Origin: Bacteroidales bacterium
GTDB lineage: Bacteria; Bacteroidota; Bacteroidia; Bacteroidales; UBA932
Length of the DNA: 64,000 nt
Direction of reading: 5' to 3'
Assembly (NCBI GenBank): GCA_017544005.1
Contig: JAFYEZ010000039.1
Location: 1-64,000, forward strand
The position numbers were made by a program, and so were the translations under genes. Position 1 is the stretch's first letter; the number at the start of each line of letters is the position of its first letter. Positions 34,263 through 44,418 of the stretch are shown here, piece by piece. The notes beneath the pieces were generated by a model that saw only the letters and a list, made by a program, of their open reading frames with translations, was not told where the DNA came from and searched no databases.

Positions 34263-36197
34263 TTATTTCAGTTCATCCGCTACTTCAGCGGCCAGGTATT
34301 TGGCAAAATCTTCTACCGACATCGCGCCCTTGTCTTCGCCTCCCTGCTTGCGGACGGAGACCGAACCGCTCGCTTCCTCTTTCTCTCCGACAATCAGCAA
34401 GTAAGGCACGCGCTTGAGTTCGTTGTCGCGAATCTTGCGGCCGATTGTTTCGTTGCGCTCATCAATAGAGGCGCGAATTTCGTAATTATTAAGCAATTCG
34501 CAAACTTTTTTTGCAAAATCGTTGTATTTTTCGCTGATGGGCAGGATGATGGCCTGCTCCGGAGCAAGCCAGAGCGGGAGCTTTCCGCCAGTGTGCTCGA
34601 GCAGCACAGCCACGAATCTTTCCATCGATCCGAAGGGGGCGCGGTGGATCATCACCGGGCGGTGCGGCTTGTCGTCGGAGCCGATATATTCCAGTTCGAA
34701 GCGCTCCGGCAGGTTGTAGTCCACCTGGATGGTACCCAGCTGCCAGCTGCGTCCGAGGGCGTCCTTGACCATGAAGTCGAGCTTCGGGCCATAGAAGGCA
34801 GCCTCGCCGTATTCCACTACGGTGGGGAGGCCCTTCTCGGCAGCCGCCTCGACGATGGCGCTTTCAGCCTTCTCCCAGTTTTCATCGCTGCCGATATACT
34901 TGCTGTGGTCGTTCTTGTCGCGCAGGGAAACCTGGGCGGTGTATTTGTCGAACTTCAGGGTGCGGAAGATGTAGAGCACGATGTCGATCACCTTGCAGAA
35001 CTCCTCCTTGATCTGGTCCGGACGGCAGAAGAGGTGCGCGTCGTCCTGGGTGAAGCTGCGCACGCGGGTCAGGCCGTGCAGCTCACCGCTCTGCTCGTAG
35101 CGATAGACGGTGCCGAACTCGGCAAAGCGGAGCGGCAGGTCCTTGTAGGAGCGGGGCTTGGTCTTGTAGATCTCGCAGTGGTGCGGGCAGTTCATCGGTT
35201 TGAGGAGGTACTCCTCCCCTTCCTGCGGCGTGGTGATCGGGCGGAAGGAATCCTTGCCGTATTTAGCCCAGTGGCCGGAGGTTACATAAAGTTCCTTCTG
35301 GCCGATATGCGGGGTGATGACGGGCAGATAGCCGTAGTCCTTCTGCACCTTGCGCAGGAACATCTCCAGGCGCATGCGCAGCTCGGCGCCCTTCGGCAGC
35401 CAGAGCGGCAGGCCCTGTCCGACCTTCGCGGAGAAGGCGAAGAGTTCCATCTCGCGGCCCAGCTTGCGGTGGTCGCGTTTCTTGGCCTCTTCCAGCATCA
35501 CGAGGTATTCGTCGAGCATCGACTTCTTGGGGAAGGTGATGCCGTAGATACGGGTAAGCATCTTGTTGTGCTCGTCGCCGCGCCAGTAAGCGCCGGCAAT
35601 CGAGGTGAGTTTCACCGCCTTGATGACCGAGGTGTCCCGCAGGTGCGGACCGCGGCAGAGGTCGGTGAAGTCGCCGTTGGTATAAAAGGAGATGGTTCCG
35701 TCCTGGAGCGTATCGATCAGTTCGCATTTATAGTTTTCGCCGCGTGCGGAGAAGGTCTTGAGGGCGTCGGCCTTGGCCACGTCGGTGCGCACGAAGCGCT
35801 GCTTTTCGCGGGCCAGTTCCAGCATCTTCTGCTCAATCTTGGCCAGATCCGCCTCCACGAGCTGCTTCTCGCCGAGATCCACATCATAGTAGAAGCCGTT
35901 CTCGATAGCCGGACCGATACCGAACTTGACGGTCGGATAGAGGGCCTGGAGCGCTTCCGCCATCAGGTGCGAGGAGGAGTGCCAGAAGGTGGCCTTCGCC
36001 TCGGGGTCTTCCCATTTGTGGAGTTTGAAGGAGGCGTCCTCTTTGATGGGACGGTCCAGATCGTAAACAGTCCCGTTCACCGATGCACACAAAACATCGG
36101 CAGCCAGGCGCGGGCTGATGCTTTCCGCGATTTCGTAAGCGGTTATACCGCTCTGGTATTCTTTGACGTTTCCGTCAGGAAAGGTGATTTTAATCAT
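34263..36197 (-). CDS. thrS: Threonyl-tRNA synthetase
   Basis: 644 residues, full length. TGS domain (~1-60), editing domain with [12 protein letters not shown] and its HxxxH zinc/editing motif (~74), class II core with motif 2 [27 protein letters not shown] (~360-385), motif 3 around PLWLAPEQ, and a C-terminal anticodon-binding domain (~545-644). It charges tRNA-Thr and hydrolyses Ser-tRNA-Thr. It heads the conserved thrS-infC-rpmI-rplT cluster, 26 bases before the proposed infC start. The short leader (about 25 bases) leaves no room for a T-box. Confidence 0.98.
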   Translation of the reverse strand: MIKITFPDGNVKEYQSGITAYEIAESISPRLAADVLCASVNGTVYDLDRPIKEDASFKLHKWEDPEAKATFWHSSSHLMAEALQALYPTVKFGIGPAIENGFYYDVDLGEKQLVEADLAKIEQKMLELAREKQRFVRTDVAKADALKTFSARGENYKCELIDTLQDGTISFYTNGDFTDLCRGPHLRDTSVIKAVKLTSIAGAYWRGDEHNKMLTRIYGITFPKKSMLDEYLVMLEEAKKRDHRKLGREMELFAFSAKVGQGLPLWLPKGAELRMRLEMFLRKVQKDYGYLPVITPHIGQKELYVTSGHWAKYGKDSFRPITTPQEGEEYLLKPMNCPHHCEIYKTKPRSYKDLPLRFAEFGTVYRYEQSGELHGLTRVRSFTQDDAHLFCRPDQIKEEFCKVIDIVLYIFRTLKFDKYTAQVSLRDKNDHSKYIGSDENWEKAESAIVEAAAEKGLPTVVEYGEAAFYGPKLDFMVKDALGRSWQLGTIQVDYNLPERFELEYIGSDDKPHRPVMIHRAPFGSMERFVAVLLEHTGGKLPLWLAPEQAIILPISEKYNDFAKKVCELLNNYEIRASIDERNETIGRKIRDNELKRVPYLLIVGEKEEASGSVSVRKQGGEDKGAMSVEDFAKYLAAEVADELK

Positions 36198-36222
36198 TAC
36201 AACTGATTTTTATAACAATCTG

Positions 36223-36230
36223 CAAAGATA
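36223..36230 (-). promoter_or_regulatory. -7 promoter box of thrS-infC-rpmI-rplT
   Basis: Minus strand TATCTTTG, 25 bases before the thrS ATG. It faces away from the box at 36250-36257, so the two promoters are divergent within 77 bases. Confidence 0.7.
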
Positions 36231-36249
36231 CGAATATTTAAATAATTGT

Positions 36250-36257
36250 TACCTTTG
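36250..36257 (+). promoter_or_regulatory. -7 promoter box of the DUF4199-GT2 pair
   Basis: TACCTTTG, exact TAnnTTTG, 17 bases before the ATG at 36275. Confidence 0.65.
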
Positions 36258-36274
36258 TAGAAATATATCTGCTC

Positions 36275-36823
36275 ATGGAAAACACGCCTGATATCCCCCA
36301 GACCAGCAAATGGAGCCTCGCCATGCGCGACGGCCTGCTTCTCGCGCTGGTGACCGTCGTCTGCACGACGCTCAGTTCCCTGAAAGTTCCCGGATTTCTC
36401 AGCATCCTGCTCTGGCTCGTGAAGCTGGTCGGATCCATCTGGCTGCTCTGGTATTTTATGAAGCGCTACGGCCAGAGCCACCCGGAGGTGCCGCGCACCA
36501 CGGGCTACGGCATCCTGGTCTGCCTGTTTTCCTCTATCGTATGCGCCGTCTTCACCTACCTCTCGCTCCGGTTCTTCTTCCCCGGATCGGTGGAAGAGGC
36601 TTTCTCCACGCTGCCTCAGGTCATCAGTTCCACGCCCGGCATAACGCCGGAAGCGGAGGATATCCTGTATAAACTGCAGGACAGCTTCCCGCAGATCATG
36701 TGCGGTCTGACGCTCATCTGGAACTTCGTGCTGGGTCTGGTATTCAGCGCCATCATCGGGGCTTCCACCGCACGCCGGAAAGACCCCTTCGCAGAGGATA
36801 AGCAACCGGACGAACTCGCTTAG
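36275..36823 (+). CDS. DUF4199-type integral membrane protein
   Basis: 182 residues with four hydrophobic segments (about 18-36, 40-62, 78-99 and 143-164), the second and third joined by the short loop MKRYGQSHPEVPRTTGYG. This layout and the central extracytoplasmic loop match the DUF4199 family of Bacteroidetes. Function is unknown. It lies 3 bases before a GT2 glycosyltransferase gene, a common pairing in Bacteroidales, so a role in supporting that enzyme is possible. Confidence 0.8.
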   Translation: MENTPDIPQTSKWSLAMRDGLLLALVTVVCTTLSSLKVPGFLSILLWLVKLVGSIWLLWYFMKRYGQSHPEVPRTTGYGILVCLFSSIVCAVFTYLSLRFFFPGSVEEAFSTLPQVISSTPGITPEAEDILYKLQDSFPQIMCGLTLIWNFVLGLVFSAIIGASTARRKDPFAEDKQPDELA

Positions 36824-36826
36824 TAT

Positions 36827-37798
36827 ATGGACCTTTCCCTTGTCATATCGCTTTACAACGAGGAAGAATCCCTCGTGGAACTCGTCGATTGGATCGGGCG
36901 CGCCCTCGCCGGGGAAACCTCCCCCGCCGGCGGCCCCCTCTCCTACGAAATCCTGATGATTGACGACGGCAGCACCGACGGCAGCTGGAAGGTGGTCACC
37001 GACCTGTCCGCCACCCACCCGGAGATCCGCGCCATCCGCTTCCGCCGCAACTACGGCAAGTCGGCCGCCCTCTTTGAAGGGTTTGCTGCAGCGGAAGGCG
37101 ATATCGTGGTAACGCTCGACGCCGACCTGCAGGACAATCCGGAGGAGATTCCGGAGATGATGCGGATGATCCGCGAGGAGGGTTACGACCTTGTCTCCGG
37201 CTGGAAGAAAAAACGTTACGACAACGTTTTGTTCAAGAATATCCCCTCCAAGATTTACAATCGCACCGCACGCCGCGTGACCGGCATCAAGCTGCACGAC
37301 ATGAACTGCGGACTCAAGGCCTACCGCAAGGAGGTGGTCAAGAGCATCGAGGTGTACGGGGATATGCACCGCTATATCCCGTACCTGGCCAAAGAGGCCG
37401 GTTTCGGCCGCATCGGCGAGAAGGTGGTCCGCCACCAGGCCCGCAAATACGGCAAGAGCAAGTTCGGCATGGAGCGTTTCATCCACGGTTTTCTCGACCT
37501 GGAGACCATCTGGTTCCTGCAGCGGTTCGGCAAGAAGCCGATGCACCTGTTCGGCTCGCTCGGCATCCTGACCTTCCTGATCGGTATCGTGATTGCGCTG
37601 ATTATCATCATCAACAAACTCGTCTGCCAGGCCCACGGTCTTGATTTCCGTCCGGTCACGGACCAGCCGCTCTTCTACCTCGCACTGGTGGCGGTGATTG
37701 TCGGTACACAAATGTTCCTGACCGGTTTCCTCGGAGAACTGGTCTCGAGGAACAGTCAGGAACGTAACAATTACAACGTCCGGGAACGGATCCGCTAG
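36827..37798 (+). CDS. GT2 polyprenyl-phosphate glycosyltransferase with two C-terminal membrane helices
   Basis: 323 residues. GT-A nucleotide-sugar fold at the N-terminus: VISLYNEEESL, LMIDDGSTDGSW, FRRNYGKSAALFEGF, and the metal-binding LDADLQD (DxD, ~97-101). Two membrane helices follow (~245-270 and ~282-305). This is the DPM1/GtrB layout, enzymes that transfer a sugar from UDP or GDP to undecaprenyl phosphate on the cytosolic side. The sugar is not predictable. Its last four bases overlap the end of the convergent bactofilin gene. Confidence 0.87.
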   Translation: MDLSLVISLYNEEESLVELVDWIGRALAGETSPAGGPLSYEILMIDDGSTDGSWKVVTDLSATHPEIRAIRFRRNYGKSAALFEGFAAAEGDIVVTLDADLQDNPEEIPEMMRMIREEGYDLVSGWKKKRYDNVLFKNIPSKIYNRTARRVTGIKLHDMNCGLKAYRKEVVKSIEVYGDMHRYIPYLAKEAGFGRIGEKVVRHQARKYGKSKFGMERFIHGFLDLETIWFLQRFGKKPMHLFGSLGILTFLIGIVIALIIIINKLVCQAHGLDFRPVTDQPLFYLALVAVIVGTQMFLTGFLGELVSRNSQERNNYNVRERIR

Positions 37799-38226
37799 AG
37801 GGTATCTTCCTCCTGGGCGCCGGAGTCGTAGAGCGCTTTCTCGAATTCAGCTGACAGTTCGGTGAACTCCTCCTCGGAGATCATCTTGCAGATACCGTTG
37901 TAGTCTGCCCCCTCTTCAATACAGATGTGGGCGGTGCTGAGCATTCCCTTGAAGTCGCAGGTGCGGGTGAGGGTCAGCAGGTCCTCCACAATCATCTTGC
38001 CGGAGAAACGGCCGCTGATGTCTGCGTTGTGGCAGAGGATATCCCCCTCCACCACCGCACCGTCACCCAGCACGATCTTGCCCTTCGAGAGAATCTTTCC
38101 GAAGAAGTTTCCGTCGATACGGATGTCTCCCGCGGAGATCATCACGCCGCCGCGGACCTCGGCTCCCACCGGGATGCGGGCGATTTCGTTGACGCCGAAA
38201 TGGGACGTTTCTTCCATTCTTGCCAT
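37795..38226 (-). CDS. Bactofilin family polymer-forming cytoskeletal protein
   Basis: 143 residues. The core (~20-110) is a run of short beta repeats rich in Gly, Ile and Val (GAEVRGGVMISAGDIRIDGNFFGKILSKG), the right-handed beta-helix of bactofilins, followed by an acidic C-terminal tail with EEEFTELSAEFEKAL. Bactofilins self-assemble into filaments that organise cell-wall enzymes. It is 21 bases downstream of lpdA and probably ends the secA-lpdA transcript. The last codons overlap the convergent glycosyltransferase gene by four bases. Confidence 0.87.
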   Translation of the reverse strand: MARMEETSHFGVNEIARIPVGAEVRGGVMISAGDIRIDGNFFGKILSKGKIVLGDGAVVEGDILCHNADISGRFSGKMIVEDLLTLTRTCDFKGMLSTAHICIEEGADYNGICKMISEEEFTELSAEFEKALYDSGAQEEDTL

Positions 38227-38247
38227 AATCGTCTGGGATTAAATTGA

Positions 38248-39636
38248 TTAGATATGGATAGCCTCGTTATGCGCAGCCTCCGCCGCCTCCAGGATGGCTT
38301 CGCTCATCGTGGGGTGCGGGAAGACCGATTTGATGATATCTTTGGCGGTGACGCCCAGGTTGCGGGCCACCACGATGCCGCCGACCATCTCGGAGACATT
38401 GGCGCCCACCAGGTGCGCGCCGAGCACTTGGTCCGTCGCCTCATCGACGATCAGCTTGACAAAGCCGTCACGCTCGCCGGCGGCAGCCGCCTTGCCCGAA
38501 GCCGTGAAGGGGAACTTGCCCACTTTGTAGGCGAGGCACTTCTCCTTGGCGGCGCGCTCGGTCAGGCCGACCGAAGCCACCTCGGGCGAGGTATAGGTGC
38601 AGGCGGGAATATTGCCGTAATCGATCGGGGCGGGATTCAGGCCGGCGATGCACTCCACGCAGCGGACGCCCTCGGCCTCAGCCACATGGGCAAGCGCCGG
38701 AGTCGGGATGATATCGCCGATAGCGTAGAGGCCCGGAACGTTGGTCCGGTAGTCGCCGTCGACCACCACCTTGCCGCGGATCATCTCCACGCCGAGCTCC
38801 TCCAGGCCGATAAATTCGGTATTGGGACGGACTCCGACGGCGGAGAGCACCCGCTCGGCCTCGATCACCTCTTCACCCTTCTTGGTTTCCACGCTCAGGC
38901 GGCATCCTTCCCCGGTGGTATCCACGCTCTTGACCTGCGAGGAGACCATCACCTTGATGCCCATCTTGCGGAACGAACGGCTCAACTGCGCCGAGGTATC
39001 GTCGTCCTCGAGCGGGAGGATACGGTCCAGATATTCGATCAGCGTCACCTCGCACCCCAGGCTGCGGTAGAAGAAAGCGAACTCGCTGCCGATGGCGCCG
39101 GAACCGATGATGGCCAGGCTCTTGGGAAGGCTGTCCGGGGTCAGGGCCTGGTAGTAGCTCCAGATCTTGACGCCGTCCACGGGGGCGAAGGGAAGCGACA
39201 CGGGACGGGCGCCGGTAGCCAGGATGATATGGTCCGCATCATGCACCACGGCATGGTCGTCATCGTCGGTCACCTCCACGCGGCCGCCGGAGAGCACCTT
39301 GCCATTGCCTTTGAGCACCGTCACCTTGTTCTTCTTGAACAGGTATTCGATGCCGGCGTTCATCGTGGCGGAGACGCCGCGGCTGCGGGCGACCATCTTC
39401 TCGAGGTCCGCCGAGACTTCGGAGGCGTTCACGCCATATTCCGCACCGGCCTGTGCATAGTGCAGCGCCTGCGCGCTCTTAAGCAGCGCCTTGGTGGGAA
39501 TGCACCCCCAGTTCAGGCAGATACCGCCCAGTTCGTTGCGTTCCACAACGGCCGTGTTGAAGCCCAGCTGTGCGGCGCGGATGGCAGCCACATAGCCGCC
39601 CGGACCTGCGCCGATGACGATGATGTCGTATTTCAT
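38248..39636 (-). CDS. lpdA: Dihydrolipoyl dehydrogenase
   Basis: 462 residues. FAD-binding GAGPGGYVAAIRAAQLG (~8-24), redox-active disulfide GGICLNWGCIPTKALL (~37-52), NAD-binding GSGAIGSEFAFFYRSLG (~177-193), TNVPGLYAIGDI and the C-terminal catalytic HPTMSEAILEAA (His ~444). It reoxidises dihydrolipoamide of 2-oxoacid dehydrogenases or the glycine cleavage system; no partner subunit is nearby. It lies 28 bases after secA on the same strand. Confidence 0.95.
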   Translation of the reverse strand: MKYDIIVIGAGPGGYVAAIRAAQLGFNTAVVERNELGGICLNWGCIPTKALLKSAQALHYAQAGAEYGVNASEVSADLEKMVARSRGVSATMNAGIEYLFKKNKVTVLKGNGKVLSGGRVEVTDDDDHAVVHDADHIILATGARPVSLPFAPVDGVKIWSYYQALTPDSLPKSLAIIGSGAIGSEFAFFYRSLGCEVTLIEYLDRILPLEDDDTSAQLSRSFRKMGIKVMVSSQVKSVDTTGEGCRLSVETKKGEEVIEAERVLSAVGVRPNTEFIGLEELGVEMIRGKVVVDGDYRTNVPGLYAIGDIIPTPALAHVAEAEGVRCVECIAGLNPAPIDYGNIPACTYTSPEVASVGLTERAAKEKCLAYKVGKFPFTASGKAAAAGERDGFVKLIVDEATDQVLGAHLVGANVSEMVGGIVVARNLGVTAKDIIKSVFPHPTMSEAILEAAEAAHNEAIHI

Positions 39637-39664
39637 AACTATTTGTTCTTTAGATTATTGTCTA

Positions 39665-42600
39665 TTAAAGGTCGCGTCCGTGACAGTTCTTGTACTTCTT
39701 GCCGCTGCCGCACGGGCACGGGTCGTTGCGTCCGACTTTCTTCTCCACGTGCACCGGCTGATTGCTGCGCGGGGCCACGTTGTTGTTGAGCATATCCGGG
39801 CGGCTGGTCTGCATCCGGCTCATATCGGTGCGCTTCTCGTGCGCCTCGGTGGCCACCTCGGAAGCTTCCTGATCCTGACGGAGGAAGATGGTAGCGCGGC
39901 TCAGGAACGAGAGCACGTCGCGGCTGATGTTCTCCAGCACCTTGATAAAGAGGCCGAAACTCTCCGTCTTGTAAACGAGGATCGGGTCTTTCTGCTCGTA
40001 GGAAGCGTTCTGGACCGACTGCTTGAGGTCGTCCATCTCGCGCAGGTGCTCCTTCCAGTATTCGTCGATCACGCGCAGGGTGACGGACTTCTCAATGGAG
40101 CGGACAATCTCCTTGCCCTTGCTCTCGTAGGCCTTGCGCAGGTCCACCAGCACCTGGAAGACCTTGCGGCCGTCGGTGATGGGGATGGCGATATTCTGGT
40201 AGAACATCCGTTTGGTGTCGTACACGTTCTTGATGATGGGCCAGGAGAGCTCGATCAGGGTATCGAAACGGCGCTGCATCGCATTAAGGAGGGTATTCTG
40301 CAGGGCCTCCACGAGCTGTTCCTTGCGAGCGTGCTCATAGAACTGCGCATCGAATTCGGGGGTCACCGAGAGGGCCTCCACAAAGGCCTCGCAGAAGGAA
40401 TCGTAGTCGAGGTGCTTGTTGTCGTCCACGAAGATGTCGCAGTAGTCGCCCATCATGTTGAGCACATCCACGTCGATGCGGTCGCCCGTCAGGGCGTTGC
40501 GGCGCTTGGTATAGATCACCTCGCGCTGCGAATTCATCACGTCGTCATACTCCACGAGGTTCTTACGGATGCCGAAGTGGTTCTCCTCCACCTTCTTCTG
40601 CGCGCGCTCGATAGCGCTCGAGAGCATCGAGGACTGGAGGGCTTCGCCGTCGGCCATGCCCATGCGGTCCACCACGCGGGAGATGCGGTCCGAACCGAAG
40701 AGGCGCATCAGGTTGTCCTGCAGGGAGACGAAGAAGATCGAGGAACCCGGGTCGCCCTGGCGGCCGGAACGGCCGCGCAACTGACGGTCCACGCGGCGGC
40801 TCTCGTGCCGCTCGGTGCCGATGATGGCCAGACCGCCTGCCGCCTTGACCTCCGGGGTCAGCTTGATGTCGGTACCACGGCCGGCCATGTTGGTGGCGAT
40901 GGTCACCGTGCCCGGCTCGCCGGCGTGGGCCACGATCTCGGCCTCACGCGCATGCTGCTTGGCATTCAGCACCTGGTGCTTGATGCCCCGGATTTTGAGC
41001 ATCTTGCTGAGCAGCTCGGAGATTTCCACCGAGGTGGTACCCACCAGCACCGGACGGCCCTTGGCAATGAGTTCCTGGATCATCTCGATCACGGCGTTGT
41101 ACTTGTCCTTCATGGTCTTGTAAACCACGTCGGCCTGGTCGTTGCGGATCACCGGACGGTTGGTCGGAATGACCACCACGTCCAGTTTGTAGATGTCCCA
41201 GAACTCCTTGGCCTCGGTCTCTGCCGTACCGGTCATGCCGGAGAGTTTATGGTACATGCGGAAATAGTTCTGCAGGGTGATGGTGGCGAAGGTCTGGGTG
41301 GCCGCCTCCACCTTCACGTTCTCCTTGGCCTCGACGGCCTGGTGCAGACCATCGCTCCAGCGGCGGCCCTCCATGATACGGCCGGTTCCCTCGTCCACGA
41401 TCTTGATCTTGCCGTCCACAATCACGTAGTCCACGTCCTTCTCAAACATCGCATACGCCTTGAGCAGCTGGTCCACGGTGTGCATGCGCTCCGCCTTGAG
41501 GGAGTAGTTGGAGTTCAGCTCGTCCTTCTTGCGGCGCTTCTCCTCCTCGGAAATGTCCATGTGCTCGATGGCGGCCGTCTCGTCGCCCAGGCGCGGCATC
41601 AGGAAGAAGTCCGGATCACCCACGGCGGAGGCCAGGATTTCATTGCCCTTGTCGGTCAGCTCCACGGTGCGCTGCTGCTCGTCAATCACGAAGTAGAGTT
41701 CGTTGGTGACGATGCGCTGCTCGATATCGCGGTCCGAGAAGGCGGCGCGCGTAATCTTGCTCTGGGCGTCGAGCAGAATCTGCTTCATGCCCGGCTCGCT
41801 CAGGAACTTGATGAGCGGGCCATACTTCGGAAGGCCCTTGTGGGCCCTCAGGAGCAGGATTTCGCCCTTGTCGGCGATTTCGCCCGCCGCAATCTGGCGC
41901 TTGGCCTCGTTGAGCGTCTGGTTGACCAGCTGGCGCTGGGCCTGGTAGAGGCGCTCCACATAGGGCTTATACTGGATAAAGGTCTCGTCGCCGCTGCGCT
42001 GCACCGGACCGGAAATGATAAGCGGGGTCCGGGCGTCGTCAATCAGCACGGAGTCCACCTCGTCCACGATGGCGAACTGGTGCTTGCGCTGCACCAGGTC
42101 CTCGGGGCTGATGGCCATGTTGTCACGCAGGTAGTCGAAACCGAATTCGTTGTTGGTACCGAAGGTGATGTCGGCCAGGTAGGCCTTCTTGCGGGCCTCG
42201 GTGGAGGGTTCATGCTTGTCGATGCAGTCCACGCTCAAGCCGTGGAACATGTAGAGCGGACCCATCCACTCGGCGTCTCGCTTGGCCAGGTAGTCGTTCA
42301 CGGTGACCACATGCACGCCCTTGCCGGCCAGGGCATTCAGGAAGACCGGGAGTGTAGCCACGAGGGTCTTTCCCTCACCGGTGGCCATCTCGGCAATCTT
42401 GCCGGAGTTCAAGACGATACCGCCGATCAGCTGCACATCGTAGTGGACCATGTCCCAGGTGATGCGGTTGCCGCCGGCCATCCAGCTGTTCTGCCAGATG
42501 GCGTAGTCGCCGCTCACCGACACGAAGTCGTGCGAAGCGGAGAGAGTGCGGTCGAAGTCGGTGGCCCGGACCTTGATGGTCGGATTCTCGGCAAAGCGGC

Positions 42601-42955
42601 GGGCGGTGGACTTCATGATGGCGAAGGCCCGCGGGAGAATCTTTTCCAGGATCTCCTCGATCTTCTTGTCGATGGTCTTGATGAGTTCGTCCTGCTCGGT
42701 GGCGAGTTTTTCCTTGCGGGTCACCTCGATCTCCACGTCGGAGAGCTGCTCCTTGATCTTGGCCACCTGCTCCTCTTCCGGAGCGATATAATCGGCAATC
42801 ATCTTGCGCAGGGCCGCGGAGGCCTCGCGCAGGGCGTCGTCGGAAAGTTTGTCAATCTGTTCATACTCGGCCTTGCAGGCGTTCAGCGCCGGGGTCATCT
42901 TCTTCAGGTCCCGTTCTTCCTTGCTGCCGAAGAGTTTCTTGAGAATATTTGCCAT
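39665..42955 (-). CDS. secA: Preprotein translocase ATPase SecA (long Bacteroidetes form)
   Basis: 1096 residues, about 200 longer than E. coli SecA, with an extra charged helical segment near the N-terminus (~55-125), usual for Bacteroidetes. Walker A EMATGEGKTLVA (~187), DEVDSVLIDDARTPLIISGP (DEAD-like Walker B), preprotein cross-linking domain, VGTTSVEISELLSK and NMAGRGTDIKL (second nucleotide fold), and a zinc-binding C-terminus VGRNDPCPCGSGKKYKNCHG. It drives secretion through SecYEG, needed by the many signal-peptide proteins in this window. Confidence 0.98.
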   Translation of the reverse strand: MANILKKLFGSKEERDLKKMTPALNACKAEYEQIDKLSDDALREASAALRKMIADYIAPEEEQVAKIKEQLSDVEIEVTRKEKLATEQDELIKTIDKKIEEILEKILPRAFAIMKSTARRFAENPTIKVRATDFDRTLSASHDFVSVSGDYAIWQNSWMAGGNRITWDMVHYDVQLIGGIVLNSGKIAEMATGEGKTLVATLPVFLNALAGKGVHVVTVNDYLAKRDAEWMGPLYMFHGLSVDCIDKHEPSTEARKKAYLADITFGTNNEFGFDYLRDNMAISPEDLVQRKHQFAIVDEVDSVLIDDARTPLIISGPVQRSGDETFIQYKPYVERLYQAQRQLVNQTLNEAKRQIAAGEIADKGEILLLRAHKGLPKYGPLIKFLSEPGMKQILLDAQSKITRAAFSDRDIEQRIVTNELYFVIDEQQRTVELTDKGNEILASAVGDPDFFLMPRLGDETAAIEHMDISEEEKRRKKDELNSNYSLKAERMHTVDQLLKAYAMFEKDVDYVIVDGKIKIVDEGTGRIMEGRRWSDGLHQAVEAKENVKVEAATQTFATITLQNYFRMYHKLSGMTGTAETEAKEFWDIYKLDVVVIPTNRPVIRNDQADVVYKTMKDKYNAVIEMIQELIAKGRPVLVGTTSVEISELLSKMLKIRGIKHQVLNAKQHAREAEIVAHAGEPGTVTIATNMAGRGTDIKLTPEVKAAGGLAIIGTERHESRRVDRQLRGRSGRQGDPGSSIFFVSLQDNLMRLFGSDRISRVVDRMGMADGEALQSSMLSSAIERAQKKVEENHFGIRKNLVEYDDVMNSQREVIYTKRRNALTGDRIDVDVLNMMGDYCDIFVDDNKHLDYDSFCEAFVEALSVTPEFDAQFYEHARKEQLVEALQNTLLNAMQRRFDTLIELSWPIIKNVYDTKRMFYQNIAIPITDGRKVFQVLVDLRKAYESKGKEIVRSIEKSVTLRVIDEYWKEHLREMDDLKQSVQNASYEQKDPILVYKTESFGLFIKVLENISRDVLSFLSRATIFLRQDQEASEVATEAHEKRTDMSRMQTSRPDMLNNNVAPRSNQPVHVEKKVGRNDPCPCGSGKKYKNCHGRDL

Positions 42956-43018
42956 TGTCTATTGTTGTCAGTTTGTCAGTCGACTGCCCTTGGCCGACAG
43001 TCTCCTTAATATAACCGA

Positions 43019-43026
43019 CAAATATA
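43019..43026 (-). promoter_or_regulatory. -7 promoter box of secA
   Basis: Minus strand TATATTTG (TAnnTTTG), 63 bases before the secA ATG, in the 160-base gap after cobC. Confidence 0.6.
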
Positions 43027-43115
43027 GCAATAATTGTGCAACTCGCGCAATTCTCCGCCCGCGCCCCGCCTGAGCGCACGGATGGGAGGCGATTGATGCT
43101 TCCTTGAGGCGGACG

Positions 43116-43646
43116 TTACAGTTGAATTGCGAGGTGGCCGCCGTAGGGTGTGAGGTGGGTGAAGGCGTCGGCGGGGGTGTGGAGGCCGGCGTAGATGCCA
43201 GCGCAGGCCAGGACGCCGCCGTGGGCGAAGATGAGCGCGCGGCGGAAGGGCTTCCGGCGAAGTTCGTCCAGAAAGGCACTGACCCGCAGATACTGCATCA
43301 TAAAGGATTCGCCGCCGGGAACCGCCGTGTTGATGTAATCCTCGTACCAGCGGTCCGCCTCGGGGCCGACGATCGAGTCATAGAGACGCATCTCCCAGTC
43401 GCCGAAATTCATCTCCAGCAGACGGGCGTCGCGCACCGCGTCGGGGTAGCCGCAGAATTCCGCCAGATGTACGCAGCGCGAAAGCGGGCTGGTGAAAACG
43501 GCGTCAGGCGCGCCCAGGGCGGCAATCGCAGCACGCGTCGCGGCCGCTTCCTCGGGGAAAGAGGAATTCAGCGGCACGTCAGTCTGCCCGTAGCAGGTGC
43601 CGGGCGGAACATCCACGGAGGTATGGCGAACCAGGATAACGTCCAT
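43116..43646 (-). CDS. cobC: Alpha-ribazole phosphatase-like histidine phosphatase
   Basis: 176 residues from ATG 43646, one base after the cobS stop. MDVILVRHTSV carries the phosphohistidine (His8); SPLSRCVHLAEF, LLEMNFGDWE and FAHGGVLAC (second His) complete the histidine-phosphatase fold. In cobalamin assembly CobC removes the 5'-phosphate from alpha-ribazole phosphate or adenosylcobalamin phosphate. The substrate is inferred from its place as last gene of the cobU-T-S-C unit. Confidence 0.85.
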   Translation of the reverse strand: MDVILVRHTSVDVPPGTCYGQTDVPLNSSFPEEAAATRAAIAALGAPDAVFTSPLSRCVHLAEFCGYPDAVRDARLLEMNFGDWEMRLYDSIVGPEADRWYEDYINTAVPGGESFMMQYLRVSAFLDELRRKPFRRALIFAHGGVLACAGIYAGLHTPADAFTHLTPYGGHLAIQL

Positions 43647-43647
43647 A

Positions 43648-44415
43648 TCAGGCCCAGAAAGGAAAAGCAATCAGAGCGGCAAGGTAGAGCGAGAGCTCGC
43701 AGAGCAGGAAGGTTGCGCCGCAGCAGTCGCCCGTGTAGCCGGCAATCTTGCGCCGCATGAGCAGCGCGAGCAGGAACATAACGGCCACCGGAGCAAGCAT
43801 CAGCCAGCAAAAAGCCACCGGAAGCCAGTGCAATGCGAAGATCATGACACAGGCGGGCACCAGTCCGGCCGCTACGCAAATGAGCGCCTCGTGCCACCGC
43901 ATCCGGTCATATACCGTCTTGTTCTTGGCCTCCGACTCGGTGCGCGCATAGGGCAGCAGGTTGATCAGCTGCGCGGCGCAGCACTTGGCGAAAGGATCGC
44001 CGCAGAGCACGAGCAGAATCAGTGTGTCTCGCGAGATGACGCCCGGCAGCTGCAGCATCAGGGCGAAATAGACAATCAGCCCGATTACGCCGTAAGTGCC
44101 GATGTGTGAGTCTTTCATGATGGCCAGCCGCCGCTCGCGGGAGGTACCGCCGCCGAATCCGTCGAAGAAATCGGCCAGGCCGTCTTCGTGCAGGGCGCCG
44201 GTCAGCAGCAGCCGTACGAGCAAGGCCACGATCCACGCCGCCGTCAGCGGCAGGATCTGCGAGGCAAGCCAGAAGGCCAGGGCCATCAAGCCGCCCGTCA
44301 GCCAGCCCACCAGCGGCCAGAGGGGCACCACGCGCTTGAAGGCGTCGGCAGGAATCTCGCGGATGCGCCAGAAAGGCAGGCGCGTGAAGAAAGTCAGAGC
44401 GGCCAGCAGTCTCAT
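43648..44415 (-). CDS. cobS: Adenosylcobinamide-GDP ribazoletransferase
   Basis: 255 residues of a polytopic inner-membrane protein with about six hydrophobic segments. FFTRLPFWRI near the start and LLLTGALHEDGLADFFDGFGGG (~92-112, acidic metal-binding motif) with RRLAIMKDSHIGTYG are the CobS signatures. It joins adenosylcobinamide-GDP with alpha-ribazole to close the nucleotide loop at the membrane. It starts 3 bases after cobT. Confidence 0.95.
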   Translation of the reverse strand: MRLLAALTFFTRLPFWRIREIPADAFKRVVPLWPLVGWLTGGLMALAFWLASQILPLTAAWIVALLVRLLLTGALHEDGLADFFDGFGGGTSRERRLAIMKDSHIGTYGVIGLIVYFALMLQLPGVISRDTLILLVLCGDPFAKCCAAQLINLLPYARTESEAKNKTVYDRMRWHEALICVAAGLVPACVMIFALHWLPVAFCWLMLAPVAVMFLLALLMRRKIAGYTGDCCGATFLLCELSLYLAALIAFPFWA

Positions 44416-44418
44416 CGG

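Noticed and set aside
39614..43009. A 1131-codon open frame on the plus strand opposite secA
   Set aside because: secA is unmistakable on the minus strand; the plus-strand frame is a His/Leu/Val-rich mirror of its codons.
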